From OLB4 sp002050165 (GTDB taxonomy: Bacteria; Bacteroidota; Ignavibacteria; Tepidaquicellales; Tepidaquicellaceae): a stretch of 64,000 nt of DNA. Under the pieces are notes generated by a model, which was not told where the DNA came from, made no database searches, and saw nothing but the letters and a program-made list of their open reading frames with translations. Each line of letters starts with the position of its first letter. Within the stretch, counting starts at the first letter, position 1. A program made the translations under genes and the position numbers. This document shows positions 24,644-31,909 of this stretch, piece by piece. Location: contig SZPC01000002.1 in NCBI GenBank assembly GCA_030263475.1, positions 62,001 to 126,000 on the forward strand, written 5' to 3'.

Positions 24644-25797
24644 TTAAATATATCAGTGAACACAGTTGCAATGCCAACTTCCTTATTACTCGATGAAATT
24701 ACAATGATGTCATTAAAGGGAATGTCAAGTTCAGCCAGAGTTTTTGATTTCAATTTTTCAAATAGCGGGGAATTATTTTTTATCGAACTTGTCATAATTG
24801 GTTTTAGCATGACATTATCTTTTTTGAAATCAGTCGGTGTTGCGAGATTGAAATTTTTATAAAAAGCTCTCTTTATTCCGGAAGTCGTGTCTTCCAATTC
24901 ATATAAAACTTCATTGTTGAAGGAAAGTATCATTTCATCGGTTTTTAACTGCCGGTATGCGATTTCAAACGCTTCCTTGATAGATAATTCACCGGAGTTA
25001 ATTTTGATGTCAACAATTTTATTGATAGAATATCTTGAATCACTGTCCTCATCAATTTGATATTCAATTATATATGATTCATTAGTAGCTCCGTTGAAAT
25101 GAAATCCCCTTCCGTCAAGTAAAATCAGGTCTTGTCTTTTATGAAGAAATTTCACGGCTTCCTGAACCTGAATGCCGGCAATAATTGAAGCAATAGTCGG
25201 GGTGGTGGGAATTTTCCCTTGCTGAATATCGTCAAGTCCAAGCAACATACATGAACGACGCTTATTGAGGAGTGTAAAATCTACTTCGCTCATAGTACTT
25301 TGGTAATCAACACCATCAGGGGGGATGAACATTCTTGCAACGCCGCTAAGAACTTCAATTGCTCCGTCAATCCACGGTACATTAACTTTCCAGCAAGATC
25401 GGTCAACAAACAATCTCGCTTCACGATTATCCAAACCGCAAATTACAACATCCATATTCCTGAACACATTTAATCCGATTTCAAAAACATTTCCATTAAA
25501 GTACTTAACGTTAATTTCGTCATTAATTTCATTTGCGCGAATTGCAGCAACCTGCGCCTTAGGCATTCCAAGATCACCTTTCCTGAAAAGTACGCTGCGG
25601 GTAAGGTTGCTTTCTTCGACAAGGTCAAGGTCAACAACAAAAATATTGCCGACGCCAAGCATTGCGAGATTTTTAATTATTTCATTACCAAGCGCACCGC
25701 AACCGATAACGAGGACTTTACTTTTGGAAAGTATTTCCTGATCCCACCAGTTTATTATTTCTAACCTTGAATAACGCGATTGGTTTATTTCAATCAT
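24640..25797 (-). CDS. E1-like ubiquitin-activating (ThiF/MoeB superfamily) enzyme
   Basis: Adenylating enzyme expected to activate the C-terminal glycine of the neighbouring Ubl with ATP. I choose the ATG at 25797, giving MIEINQSRYSRLEIINWWDQ (385 residues); a longer frame to 25881 would run into the Ubl gene. ATP-binding glycine loop VLVIGCGALGNEII (about 29-42), VDLDLVEESNLTRSVLF with Asp and Arg, GDLGMPKAQVAA with Lys, and CGLDNREARLFVD with the Mg-binding Asp are all intact. The candidate thiol is Cys183 in KRRSCMLLG, followed by GKIPTTPTIASIIAGIQVQE. There is no CxxC zinc pair of MoeB type. The extra C-terminal region of about 150 residues may recruit a partner. Translationally coupled to the RING gene. 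Confidence 0.88.
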   Translation of the reverse strand: MIEINQSRYSRLEIINWWDQEILSKSKVLVIGCGALGNEIIKNLAMLGVGNIFVVDLDLVEESNLTRSVLFRKGDLGMPKAQVAAIRANEINDEINVKYFNGNVFEIGLNVFRNMDVVICGLDNREARLFVDRSCWKVNVPWIDGAIEVLSGVARMFIPPDGVDYQSTMSEVDFTLLNKRRSCMLLGLDDIQQGKIPTTPTIASIIAGIQVQEAVKFLHKRQDLILLDGRGFHFNGATNESYIIEYQIDEDSDSRYSINKIVDIKINSGELSIKEAFEIAYRQLKTDEMILSFNNEVLYELEDTTSGIKRAFYKNFNLATPTDFKKDNVMLKPIMTSSIKNNSPLFEKLKSKTLAELDIPFNDIIVISSSNKEVGIATVFTDIFK

Positions 25798-25828
25798 TTG
25801 TGAAAGTGTTAGGTAAGAAATCCCGGGA

Positions 25829-26098
25829 TTATCCCGCAGTAATTTCCGGGTGAAGACGTAAAACATCGCCTTCTTTAACACCGGCCTCAGATAAGGTTTG
25901 CGAATCTTTAAGTTGTCTGCCGGATGCTTTATGGTGAAACTTGTAAGATAACGGTTCGTTATCCGGACCGGTTAAAGGCATTTTCATCTTTGGTAGTAAT
26001 ACCTCCATAATCCTGCTAATCGGCGCGTCATCGGGCAATGCTGCCTCCTGCTCCTTGTTACCGGTTGCATCTATTATTGTTACGTTTATTTTTGGCAT
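25829..26098 (-). CDS. YukD/EsaB-like ubiquitin-fold modifier
   Basis: Small beta-grasp protein of 89 residues from the ATG at 26098. MPKINVTIIDATGNKEQEA opens the first hairpin, LPDDAPISRIMEVLLPKM forms the helix, and SYKFHHKASGRQLKDSQTL, EAGVKEGDVLRL complete the fold. It ends LHPEITAG, so the last residue is already a glycine and no peptidase is needed to expose it. The closest family is the YukD-like group of Ubls, which in some bacteria lie in E1/E2/RING operons and elsewhere in type VII secretion loci; no WXG100 or EssC gene is present here. It lies 31 bases upstream of the E1 start and is the probable modifier. Confidence 0.85.
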   Translation of the reverse strand: MPKINVTIIDATGNKEQEAALPDDAPISRIMEVLLPKMKMPLTGPDNEPLSYKFHHKASGRQLKDSQTLSEAGVKEGDVLRLHPEITAG

Positions 26099-26143
26099 AT
26101 ACAAATTTATTTAACCCGAAGAAGTTTTAAAATGGATTCTGCT

Positions 26144-26470
26144 CTACATCTCTGTTTCCCAACCATCATACGAACAATCAAATTCTTCAGCAAGGGAAAC
26201 CATGACATCCGTGAAATTATCAATATCGTTCTTTTCAATTTGAATGTTATTGAACTCTGCGACAATTGACCACCTGTCTTCAAACTTAACTACCGGCTTT
26301 ATTTTCCCTCCCATCTCATAAAGTTCAATTGAAAGGTTAGTTGCTTGATTTTCGTCTTTAGAATAAAAATGAAAACGTATAGGTTTACTTTCGTAATCGT
26401 TACCATTAATATTGATTAACTCAAGCACTCTTGCATTTAATTCTCTCAGTAGACGTTTGTTGTAGTCCAT
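26144..26470 (-). CDS. RraB-like small protein, first gene of the Ubl operon
   Basis: Protein of 108 residues. The segment RFHFYSKDENQATNLSIELY (about residues 32-51), a Trp-Ser-Ile-Val-Ala strand, and the ending LAEEFDCSYDGWETEM follow the layout of the RraB family (regulator of RNase E, COG3076), whose C-terminal YDGW sequence is distinctive. The N-terminal 28 residues form a helix (LLRELNARVLELI). RraB binds RNase E in Escherichia coli; whether this relative does so is unknown. It is 45 bases upstream of the Ubl gene on the same strand, so it is the lead gene of the operon. It could be a target or an adaptor of the conjugation system, or unrelated cargo. Confidence 0.6.
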   Translation of the reverse strand: MDYNKRLLRELNARVLELININGNDYESKPIRFHFYSKDENQATNLSIELYEMGGKIKPVVKFEDRWSIVAEFNNIQIEKNDIDNFTDVMVSLAEEFDCSYDGWETEM

Positions 26471-26679
26471 AAATGAATCCGTTTAAATTTTAATTGCGAC
26501 ACTTAATAATAATCATGAGACGTTAAAAGTAATAGTTATAAACCTATAATGAACAAGCCCGGGCAAGTTAAATTAGTGTATATATGCTCCCTGAACTTCA
26601 TTCATTTTTTGAACTAACTAAGTTGTAATTAAAATCTATTAGAATTAAATTTATATCCTATAAAACCAATGTAATTAAA

Positions 26680-27819
26680 ATGTCAAAGAAGTTATTTCCA
26701 TTTTTTATTGTAATTTGTACGTTATTAATTTTTACTTCGTGCAAGCAGGAAACATCAGATGATGTAATAAAGGTAGGTCAATTTACCTCGTTAACAGGTA
26801 GCGAGGCGACTTTTGGGATTTCATCGGACAATGGTTTAAAACTTGCAGTTGAGGAGGTAAACCAGGGCGGTGGAGTTCTCGGTAAGAAAATTGAATTAAT
26901 TACCGCCGATAATCAGGGAAAAACCAACGAAACCATTACTGTTGTTGAGAAACTAATAAACCGTGATAAAGTAATAGCAATCATAGGTGAAGTTGCTTCA
27001 TCCCGAAGTATAGCCGCAGCGCCCATTTGCGAGAAATATAAAATCCCCATGATTTCGCCCGCTTCAACTAACCCTGAAGTTACAGCGATAGGTGAATATA
27101 TTTTCAGGGTGTGTTTTATTGATCCATTTCAGGCAACCGTTATGTCAAAGTTTGCGCTCAACTCAATGAAGATTAAAAAAATTGCGGTCCTTATTGATCA
27201 AAAGAATGCTTATTCAACCGGATTAGCAGATAACTTTCAACGGGTGTTTAAGGAAATGGGAGGTGTAATTACTGCAGTTCAGAAATATTCAGCGGGTGAT
27301 AAAGATTTTAAGGCTCAATTAACTGACATAAAGAATTCCAACCCTGAAGCTATTTTTATTCCCGGGTATTATACCGACGTGAATTTAATCTCAATTCAGG
27401 CAAGAGATCTTGGAATTACCGTACCCCTATTAGGTGGTGACGGTTGGGAATCACCACAGTTACTTGACGGCAAAGCGAAAGATGCGCTCGAAGGTTGTTT
27501 CTTTTCAACTCACGTCTCAATTGAAGACCCAAATCCGAAAGTTCAAAACTTCATCGCGAAGTATAAAGAGAAATACGGCGAGACTCCGGATGCAATGGCG
27601 TTATTATCATATGATGCCGGACATATTCTATTCGAAGCAATTAAAAAAGCCGGTTCAACAAATAATGAAGCAATCCGGGATGCGCTGGCTAAGACGGTTG
27701 ACTTTGCCGGTGTAACCGGAAGTATTACCATTAACGAACAAAGAAATGCAGTAAAACCTGCTGTTGTAATGATGGTGCACGACGGTAAATTTACTTATAA
27801 GGAAACTATTGCACCGTGA
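26680..27819 (+). CDS. livJ: Branched-chain amino-acid ABC transporter substrate-binding lipoprotein
   Basis: Type I periplasmic binding protein of 379 residues, anchored by a lipobox (LLIFTSC). The mature part starts VIKVGQFTSLTGSEATFGIS, the family hallmark, and continues with NQGGGVLGKKIELITADNQG, VIAIIGEVASSRSIAAAPIC and IPMISPASTNPEVTAIGEYI. These line the ligand pocket that binds the amino acid. It is followed by livH after a hairpin; livM, livG and livF are not adjacent but lie at 60.2-62.7 kb. The ligand may be leucine/isoleucine/valine or another amide or urea; the family is broad. Divergent from the Ubl operon across 209 bases. Confidence 0.92.
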   Translation: MSKKLFPFFIVICTLLIFTSCKQETSDDVIKVGQFTSLTGSEATFGISSDNGLKLAVEEVNQGGGVLGKKIELITADNQGKTNETITVVEKLINRDKVIAIIGEVASSRSIAAAPICEKYKIPMISPASTNPEVTAIGEYIFRVCFIDPFQATVMSKFALNSMKIKKIAVLIDQKNAYSTGLADNFQRVFKEMGGVITAVQKYSAGDKDFKAQLTDIKNSNPEAIFIPGYYTDVNLISIQARDLGITVPLLGGDGWESPQLLDGKAKDALEGCFFSTHVSIEDPNPKVQNFIAKYKEKYGETPDAMALLSYDAGHILFEAIKKAGSTNNEAIRDALAKTVDFAGVTGSITINEQRNAVKPAVVMMVHDGKFTYKETIAP

Positions 27820-27876
27820 CCGGATACCGATGTTAATGGAAATTCAAATTACTCCAACATTTTTTTAGATAATTTA

Positions 27877-27907
27877 GGGTATCCTCGCTGTTTGTAGATA
27901 CCCTTTT
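27877..27907 (+). terminator. Intra-operon hairpin between livJ and livH
   Basis: GGGTATC (27877-27883) pairs with GATACCC (27897-27903) and is followed by TTTTT. Sited between the binding protein and permease genes, it would attenuate transcription, giving excess binding protein over membrane subunits. Confidence 0.75.
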
Positions 27908-27919
27908 TAATTAATTAAA

Positions 27920-28816
27920 ATGGCAGAATTTTTTCAACAATTGATTAACGGAATATCGCTCGGTAGTATTTATGCGCTGATAGCGTTAGGTTATACTATG
28001 GTTTACGGTATCCTAAAGTTCATCAATTTTGCACACGGTGAAATTTTTATGCTTGGTGCATTTTCGGGATTCTACTTGGCAGGACAGTTTGGGATAACTT
28101 CACCCGACATTACAATGGCAATTATTATTTTGCTCATTACGATGATGATAACGGCAATTATCGGCGCGTTAATTGAGAAATTTGCTTATAAGCCGTTGCG
28201 AAGAAGTTCAAAACTTACTGTTCTAATAACGGCGATTGGAGTTTCACTTTTTTTTCAGTACACAGGGCAATTAATATTCGGCGCCGATCCGAAATCCTTT
28301 CCAACTTTAATTGAAAGTACAACTTTACAAATTGCAAATGTAAAAATAAGTTCTAACCAGATCGTCGTTATTCTTTCCTCTGTATTGCTTATGCTAATTT
28401 TAAGGATTATTGTAATGAAAACAAAAACGGGAACGGCAATTCGGGCAGTATCAAATAATATAACGGCGGCCTCGTTAATGGGAATAAACATCAACAATGT
28501 TATTTCTTTTACCTTTATATTAGGTTCATCAATGGCAGGAGCAGCAGGAATTTTATATGCAATTAATTACCCAAGTATAGACCCATTGATGGGATTACTC
28601 CCCGGATTGAAAGCATTCATTGCAGCTGTTCTCGGAGGAATTGGTAATTTTCCGGGCGCCGCTCTCGGCGGAGTTCTCATTGGAACAATCGAAACTCTAA
28701 CCGTAGGTTACATTTCATCTACGTTCAGGGATGCAATAGCATTTTCGATTTTGATAATAATTTTAATTTTTAAACCGACAGGTTTGTTAGGAACCAAAGA
28801 AATAGAAAAAGTCTGA
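27920..28816 (+). CDS. livH: Branched-chain amino-acid ABC transporter permease LivH
   Basis: Integral membrane permease of 298 residues. The start MAEFFQQLINGISLGSIYAL and IALGYTMVYGILKFINFAHG are classical LivH sequences. The EAA-like cytoplasmic loop is in RAVSNNITAASLMGININNV (about residues 175-194), which contacts the ATPase. LGGIGNFPGAALGGVLIGT and the ending KPTGLLG are also family marks. About eight hydrophobic segments are seen. Its partner permease LivM and the two ATPases are encoded 31 kb away. A PIG-L deacetylase gene starts one base after this stop, which is unusual company. Confidence 0.95.
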   Translation: MAEFFQQLINGISLGSIYALIALGYTMVYGILKFINFAHGEIFMLGAFSGFYLAGQFGITSPDITMAIIILLITMMITAIIGALIEKFAYKPLRRSSKLTVLITAIGVSLFFQYTGQLIFGADPKSFPTLIESTTLQIANVKISSNQIVVILSSVLLMLILRIIVMKTKTGTAIRAVSNNITAASLMGININNVISFTFILGSSMAGAAGILYAINYPSIDPLMGLLPGLKAFIAAVLGGIGNFPGAALGGVLIGTIETLTVGYISSTFRDAIAFSILIIILIFKPTGLLGTKEIEKV

Positions 28817-28817
28817 C

Positions 28818-29540
28818 ATGGCAAAAATTTTATATATATTCCCACATCCCGATGATGAGTCGTTCGGCCCCGCCGCTGCAATATCTGCTCAAATTAAAAG
28901 CGGTAATGAAGTTCACCTACTTTGTCTGACTAAAGGTGGTGCAACGAAACAACGACACAAGTTCGGCTATTCAGTTAAGCAGATGGGTGAAGTAAGGTAT
29001 AGTGAAATGCTTGAGGTTGAGAAAGTTTTGGGACTAAACAGTATGACCGTGTATGACCTACCTGATAGCGGTTTAAAAGAAATGGATCCGAGACAAATAG
29101 AACAAGTATGCGAAACGGAAATTAACAAAATTAAACCGGACATTGTTGTAACCTATGCAGTTCACGGTATCAGTGGATTTCACGATCACCTTGTTACACA
29201 CGCAGTTGTTAAACGGGTTTATCTCGAGATGAAAAGTAAAGGAGCAGATTTCCTGAGGCGACTCGCTTTTTATACAATTAGTGAAAACGATTGGGAAAAG
29301 ATTAAAGACAGCAATCCATTTAAGCTCAATACTTCAACAATGGAATTAATTGACTGTGAAGAAAAAATAACTGCAGATGATTTACAAAAAATGATAGACT
29401 CGTTGGATTGTTACAAAACTTATAAAGATACTATTGACAGAATGGGAATTAAATCATCTATAAAGGATCATATAAGTTTTGAATTTTTTAATGAAGATTT
29501 CAAACCCCCTCTTTCATCGTTAACTGACAACCTGCATTAG
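28818..29540 (+). CDS. PIG-L/LmbE-family zinc deacetylase
   Basis: Zinc-dependent N-deacetylase of 240 residues. The signature IFPHPDDESFGPAAAI (residues 7-22) holds the His-Pro-Asp-Asp metal and base residues, and the third ligand is in GISGFHDHLVTHAVV (about 109-123). Members deacetylate GlcNAc-linked substrates, for example in mycothiol or bacillithiol synthesis (BshB) or in antibiotic and lipid glycoconjugates. No other bacillithiol gene is visible in the window, so the substrate is open. It is sandwiched between livH and lplA with gaps of one base on each side, so it is co-translated with both. Confidence 0.88.
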   Translation: MAKILYIFPHPDDESFGPAAAISAQIKSGNEVHLLCLTKGGATKQRHKFGYSVKQMGEVRYSEMLEVEKVLGLNSMTVYDLPDSGLKEMDPRQIEQVCETEINKIKPDIVVTYAVHGISGFHDHLVTHAVVKRVYLEMKSKGADFLRRLAFYTISENDWEKIKDSNPFKLNTSTMELIDCEEKITADDLQKMIDSLDCYKTYKDTIDRMGIKSSIKDHISFEFFNEDFKPPLSSLTDNLH

Positions 29541-29541
29541 A

Positions 29542-30507
29542 TTGAAGCTTGTCTGTAATTCGGATTGTACTGATCCTGCTTATAATCTCGCCCTCGAGGA
29601 GTACTGTGTAAGGAATTTAGACCTTTCATCGGAACAATATCTTTTGATTTACATAAACAATCCGTGTGTTGTCATAGGCAAGCATCAGAATGTTTTTGCC
29701 GAGTGCAATACTTCTTATCTGAGACAGAAATCAGTTCCAATAATCCGAAGGATATCCGGTGGCGGTGCAGTCTATCATGACAGAGGAAATATCAACTTCA
29801 GCTATATCAGGAAATTTTCCGATAGAGAAATTAACAACTACTCTGAATTTACCCGACCGGTCTTAAAAACGCTCTTTGACGTAGGTGTAAACTGTAGATT
29901 AAATGAACGCAACAATATCCTGATTGGTGACAAGAAAATTTCAGGAAATGCACAGTTTTCAAATATGAGAGTTATGTTCAGTCATGGTACATTGTTGTTT
30001 GAATCAGATCTGGATGAGATAAAGCGTTCGCTCAGGGTGAAGGAACAATTAATTGAAAGTAAACACGTAAAATCAGTAATCAGCAACGTTACTAATATCA
30101 GAGAACACGTTTCAGTTGAAATTGACTTGATGAGTTTCCTCACTATGTTGAAAAAAAATATTCTAGGTAATAGTTACGATGAATTCAGGCTGAGTGAAGT
30201 TATCAAAAGGGAAGTGGAGTTGCTTGCTAAAACTAAATACAGGAGCAGCACGTGGAATTATCTCGCTTGTCCGGATTTCAAGATGATGAGAAACTTTCAT
30301 TCAGGTAATATCGGGATTAAATATTTCGTTGCAGTTGAAAAAGGTATCGTTAGGGAAATGTCATTTGAAACCTCTGACGGTCGGTTTATTAATTTCGAAA
30401 AAATGATAGGTATTGAGTACCTATACAATAATATTGTAACATTATTTTCAACAGATAATCCTGTAAATGGAATTTCGGCGGTTGAACTTGCGGATAAAGT
30501 GTATTGA
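29542..30507 (+). CDS. lplA: Lipoate-protein ligase A
   Basis: Attaches free lipoate, via lipoyl-AMP, to lipoyl domains such as the E2 acyltransferase encoded at 53.3-54.7 kb. TTG start, 321 residues. PAYNLALEEYCV is the N-terminal mark, IGKHQNVFAECN and RRISGGGAVYHDRGNINFSY (about residues 74-93) form the substrate pocket, and the catalytic Lys is in LIGDKKISGNAQF (about 132-144). SHGTLLFESDL follows. The C-terminal accessory domain is present, the bacterial long form. Presence of this gene suggests scavenging of lipoate. It ends the livJ-livH-PIG-L-lplA unit. Confidence 0.93.
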   Translation: MKLVCNSDCTDPAYNLALEEYCVRNLDLSSEQYLLIYINNPCVVIGKHQNVFAECNTSYLRQKSVPIIRRISGGGAVYHDRGNINFSYIRKFSDREINNYSEFTRPVLKTLFDVGVNCRLNERNNILIGDKKISGNAQFSNMRVMFSHGTLLFESDLDEIKRSLRVKEQLIESKHVKSVISNVTNIREHVSVEIDLMSFLTMLKKNILGNSYDEFRLSEVIKREVELLAKTKYRSSTWNYLACPDFKMMRNFHSGNIGIKYFVAVEKGIVREMSFETSDGRFINFEKMIGIEYLYNNIVTLFSTDNPVNGISAVELADKVY

Positions 30508-30670
30508 TTTATTTTGAATTATGTGTAGGAAGTAAATAGATATATAATTTTATTAAACCTTTTTATATTTGGTATGGTTATTGTATGTAGAATGGTAGTA
30601 AATACGATTTTTTTAATTATGATTTTGGACTAAATTAAACTGATTTAATCAAGCATTAATAAAACAACCG

Positions 30671-31450
30671 ATGGTTAAACAAATAGCAATAATTTTTTCA
30701 GTCTTCTTAATTAGTGGAATTATTTTCACTGGTTGTAACGAGGTACGGGAAGACATAATGGAACAATCTCGTTTCGAGAAGCAAAGGGAGCAGGAGAAAC
30801 AAGTTCTTGAAGATGTGACAGGAGAAGATCTACGAAGGTTGGATAGCTCAGATATTTACGGGACAAAATATTTCGATTACAGGGATTCCTTGGCGACTTT
30901 TCACATGGGATATAGTATCCCGAGAGACAGTGCATATAAAGTTCACAACATTAAAGAATTTGCATCGCTGAATTATCTAATCAGGCAGGACACAACCAAT
31001 CCTGGTCCGTATCTTGACAGAGGGAATCATTTTCAGAATATTAAGATGTATGTTGAAGCAATCCGTGATTACGACAAATATATCCAGTTAAATCCGTACA
31101 ACCAATCCGCGTATATGAACAGAGGCAATGCGCATGAGAGGCTTCAACATTTCGACCAAGCGTTGAGGGATTACGATAAGGTGCTGGAATTGAAGCCGGA
31201 TGATACAATTGCGCATTTCAATAAAGGAGTTGTATATGATTATCTTGGTAGATTTGATCTAGCAGTTCAGGAATATTCCCTTGCAATAAGCAAAGACCCG
31301 CGCCTTGCAAAAGCTTATTACAATCGTGGTATTTCAAATGAACAATTGGGAAATCTCGAACGTTCGAGGGATGACTGGCAAATGGCGATTCAATTGAATC
31401 CCGCATACAGAGAGGAGCTAATGCAAAGAATCAGGTTATTGGATTTGTAA
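30671..31450 (+). CDS. TPR-repeat lipoprotein
   Basis: Envelope lipoprotein of 259 residues; the signal peptide ends in the lipobox IIFTGC (Cys22). A charged linker follows (EQSRFEKQREQEKQVLEDV). From about residue 110 come four TPR units: PYLDRGNHFQNIKMYVEAIR, AYMNRGNAHERLQHFDQALR, AHFNKGVVYDYLGRFDLAVQ and AYYNRGISNEQLGNLERSRD. Such lipoproteins scaffold outer-membrane or gliding/secretion complexes, but the specific role is unknown. It is a single-gene unit ending at a strong terminator. Confidence 0.85.
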   Translation: MVKQIAIIFSVFLISGIIFTGCNEVREDIMEQSRFEKQREQEKQVLEDVTGEDLRRLDSSDIYGTKYFDYRDSLATFHMGYSIPRDSAYKVHNIKEFASLNYLIRQDTTNPGPYLDRGNHFQNIKMYVEAIRDYDKYIQLNPYNQSAYMNRGNAHERLQHFDQALRDYDKVLELKPDDTIAHFNKGVVYDYLGRFDLAVQEYSLAISKDPRLAKAYYNRGISNEQLGNLERSRDDWQMAIQLNPAYREELMQRIRLLDL

Positions 31451-31471
31451 CCTGAAACGGAAATTAATTTT

Positions 31472-31504
31472 AAGGCTTCATTATTTAATGAAGCCTTTTT
31501 TTTA
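31472..31504. terminator. Strong rho-independent terminator
   Basis: Perfect 12-base stem AAGGCTTCATTA (31472-31483) / TAATGAAGCCTT (31486-31497) with a two-base loop and eight T. It sits between the TPR lipoprotein gene and the convergent small lipoprotein gene and may serve both. Confidence 0.95.
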
Positions 31505-31909
31505 TCTGTGTTCTATTCTCCACTCGCCTTCACCGGAAACCCGGAGGACATATCCAGCTGTTGAAGGTACATTATAGCTCACGGTATTTCTCGCCGGTCC
31601 CTGTACATTGTTTGCAATAGTTAAAAGTTTGTTCCTGTCGCCATCGAATAGTTCCGCATTGAAATACCCTGTACCCCTGTAATCATAAGCAAAAGTTACC
31701 TTGCCTTCCATAAGGTCAATGACAAGATCTTTAGTACCCGTGTTGGTATATGACATTCGATATTGAACAATTTCATCCCGGCTGGGATAATCCACGTCTT
31801 CCGGGGAGTCTTGACCGATTTTTGAAATCTCATCGCAACCTGCAAAGGAAATTAACAGGTTGAACACAAATATTATTTTCAGAGAGATAAGAATTTTCGA
31901 AAGTTTCAT
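31502..31909 (-). CDS. Small lipoprotein of unknown function
   Basis: Protein of 135 residues with a signal peptide ending at a lipobox (LISFAGC, Cys25). The mature part is beta-rich: YRMSYTNTGTKDLVIDLMEG, YDYRGTGYFNAELFDGD and GYVLRVSGEGEWRIEHR. It may be an Ig-like or C2-like sandwich. I recognise no named family. The ATG overlaps the stop of the BMP-family binding protein upstream (ATGA), so it may be an accessory subunit of that ligand-binding lipoprotein. Confidence 0.75.
   Translation of the reverse strand: MKLSKILISLKIIFVFNLLISFAGCDEISKIGQDSPEDVDYPSRDEIVQYRMSYTNTGTKDLVIDLMEGKVTFAYDYRGTGYFNAELFDGDRNKLLTIANNVQGPARNTVSYNVPSTAGYVLRVSGEGEWRIEHR

Noticed and set aside
24640..26098. Reading the Ubl/E1 pair as MoaD-MoeB or ThiS-ThiF (cofactor sulfur transfer)
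   Set aside because: No molybdopterin or thiamine gene is near. The Ubl ends in AG rather than GG, the E1 lacks the CxxC zinc pairs and carries an extra C-terminal region, and a RING gene is coupled to it.
25829..26098. YukD-like protein as part of a type VII secretion locus
   Set aside because: No WXG100, EssC-type ATPase or other ESX component is present in the window.
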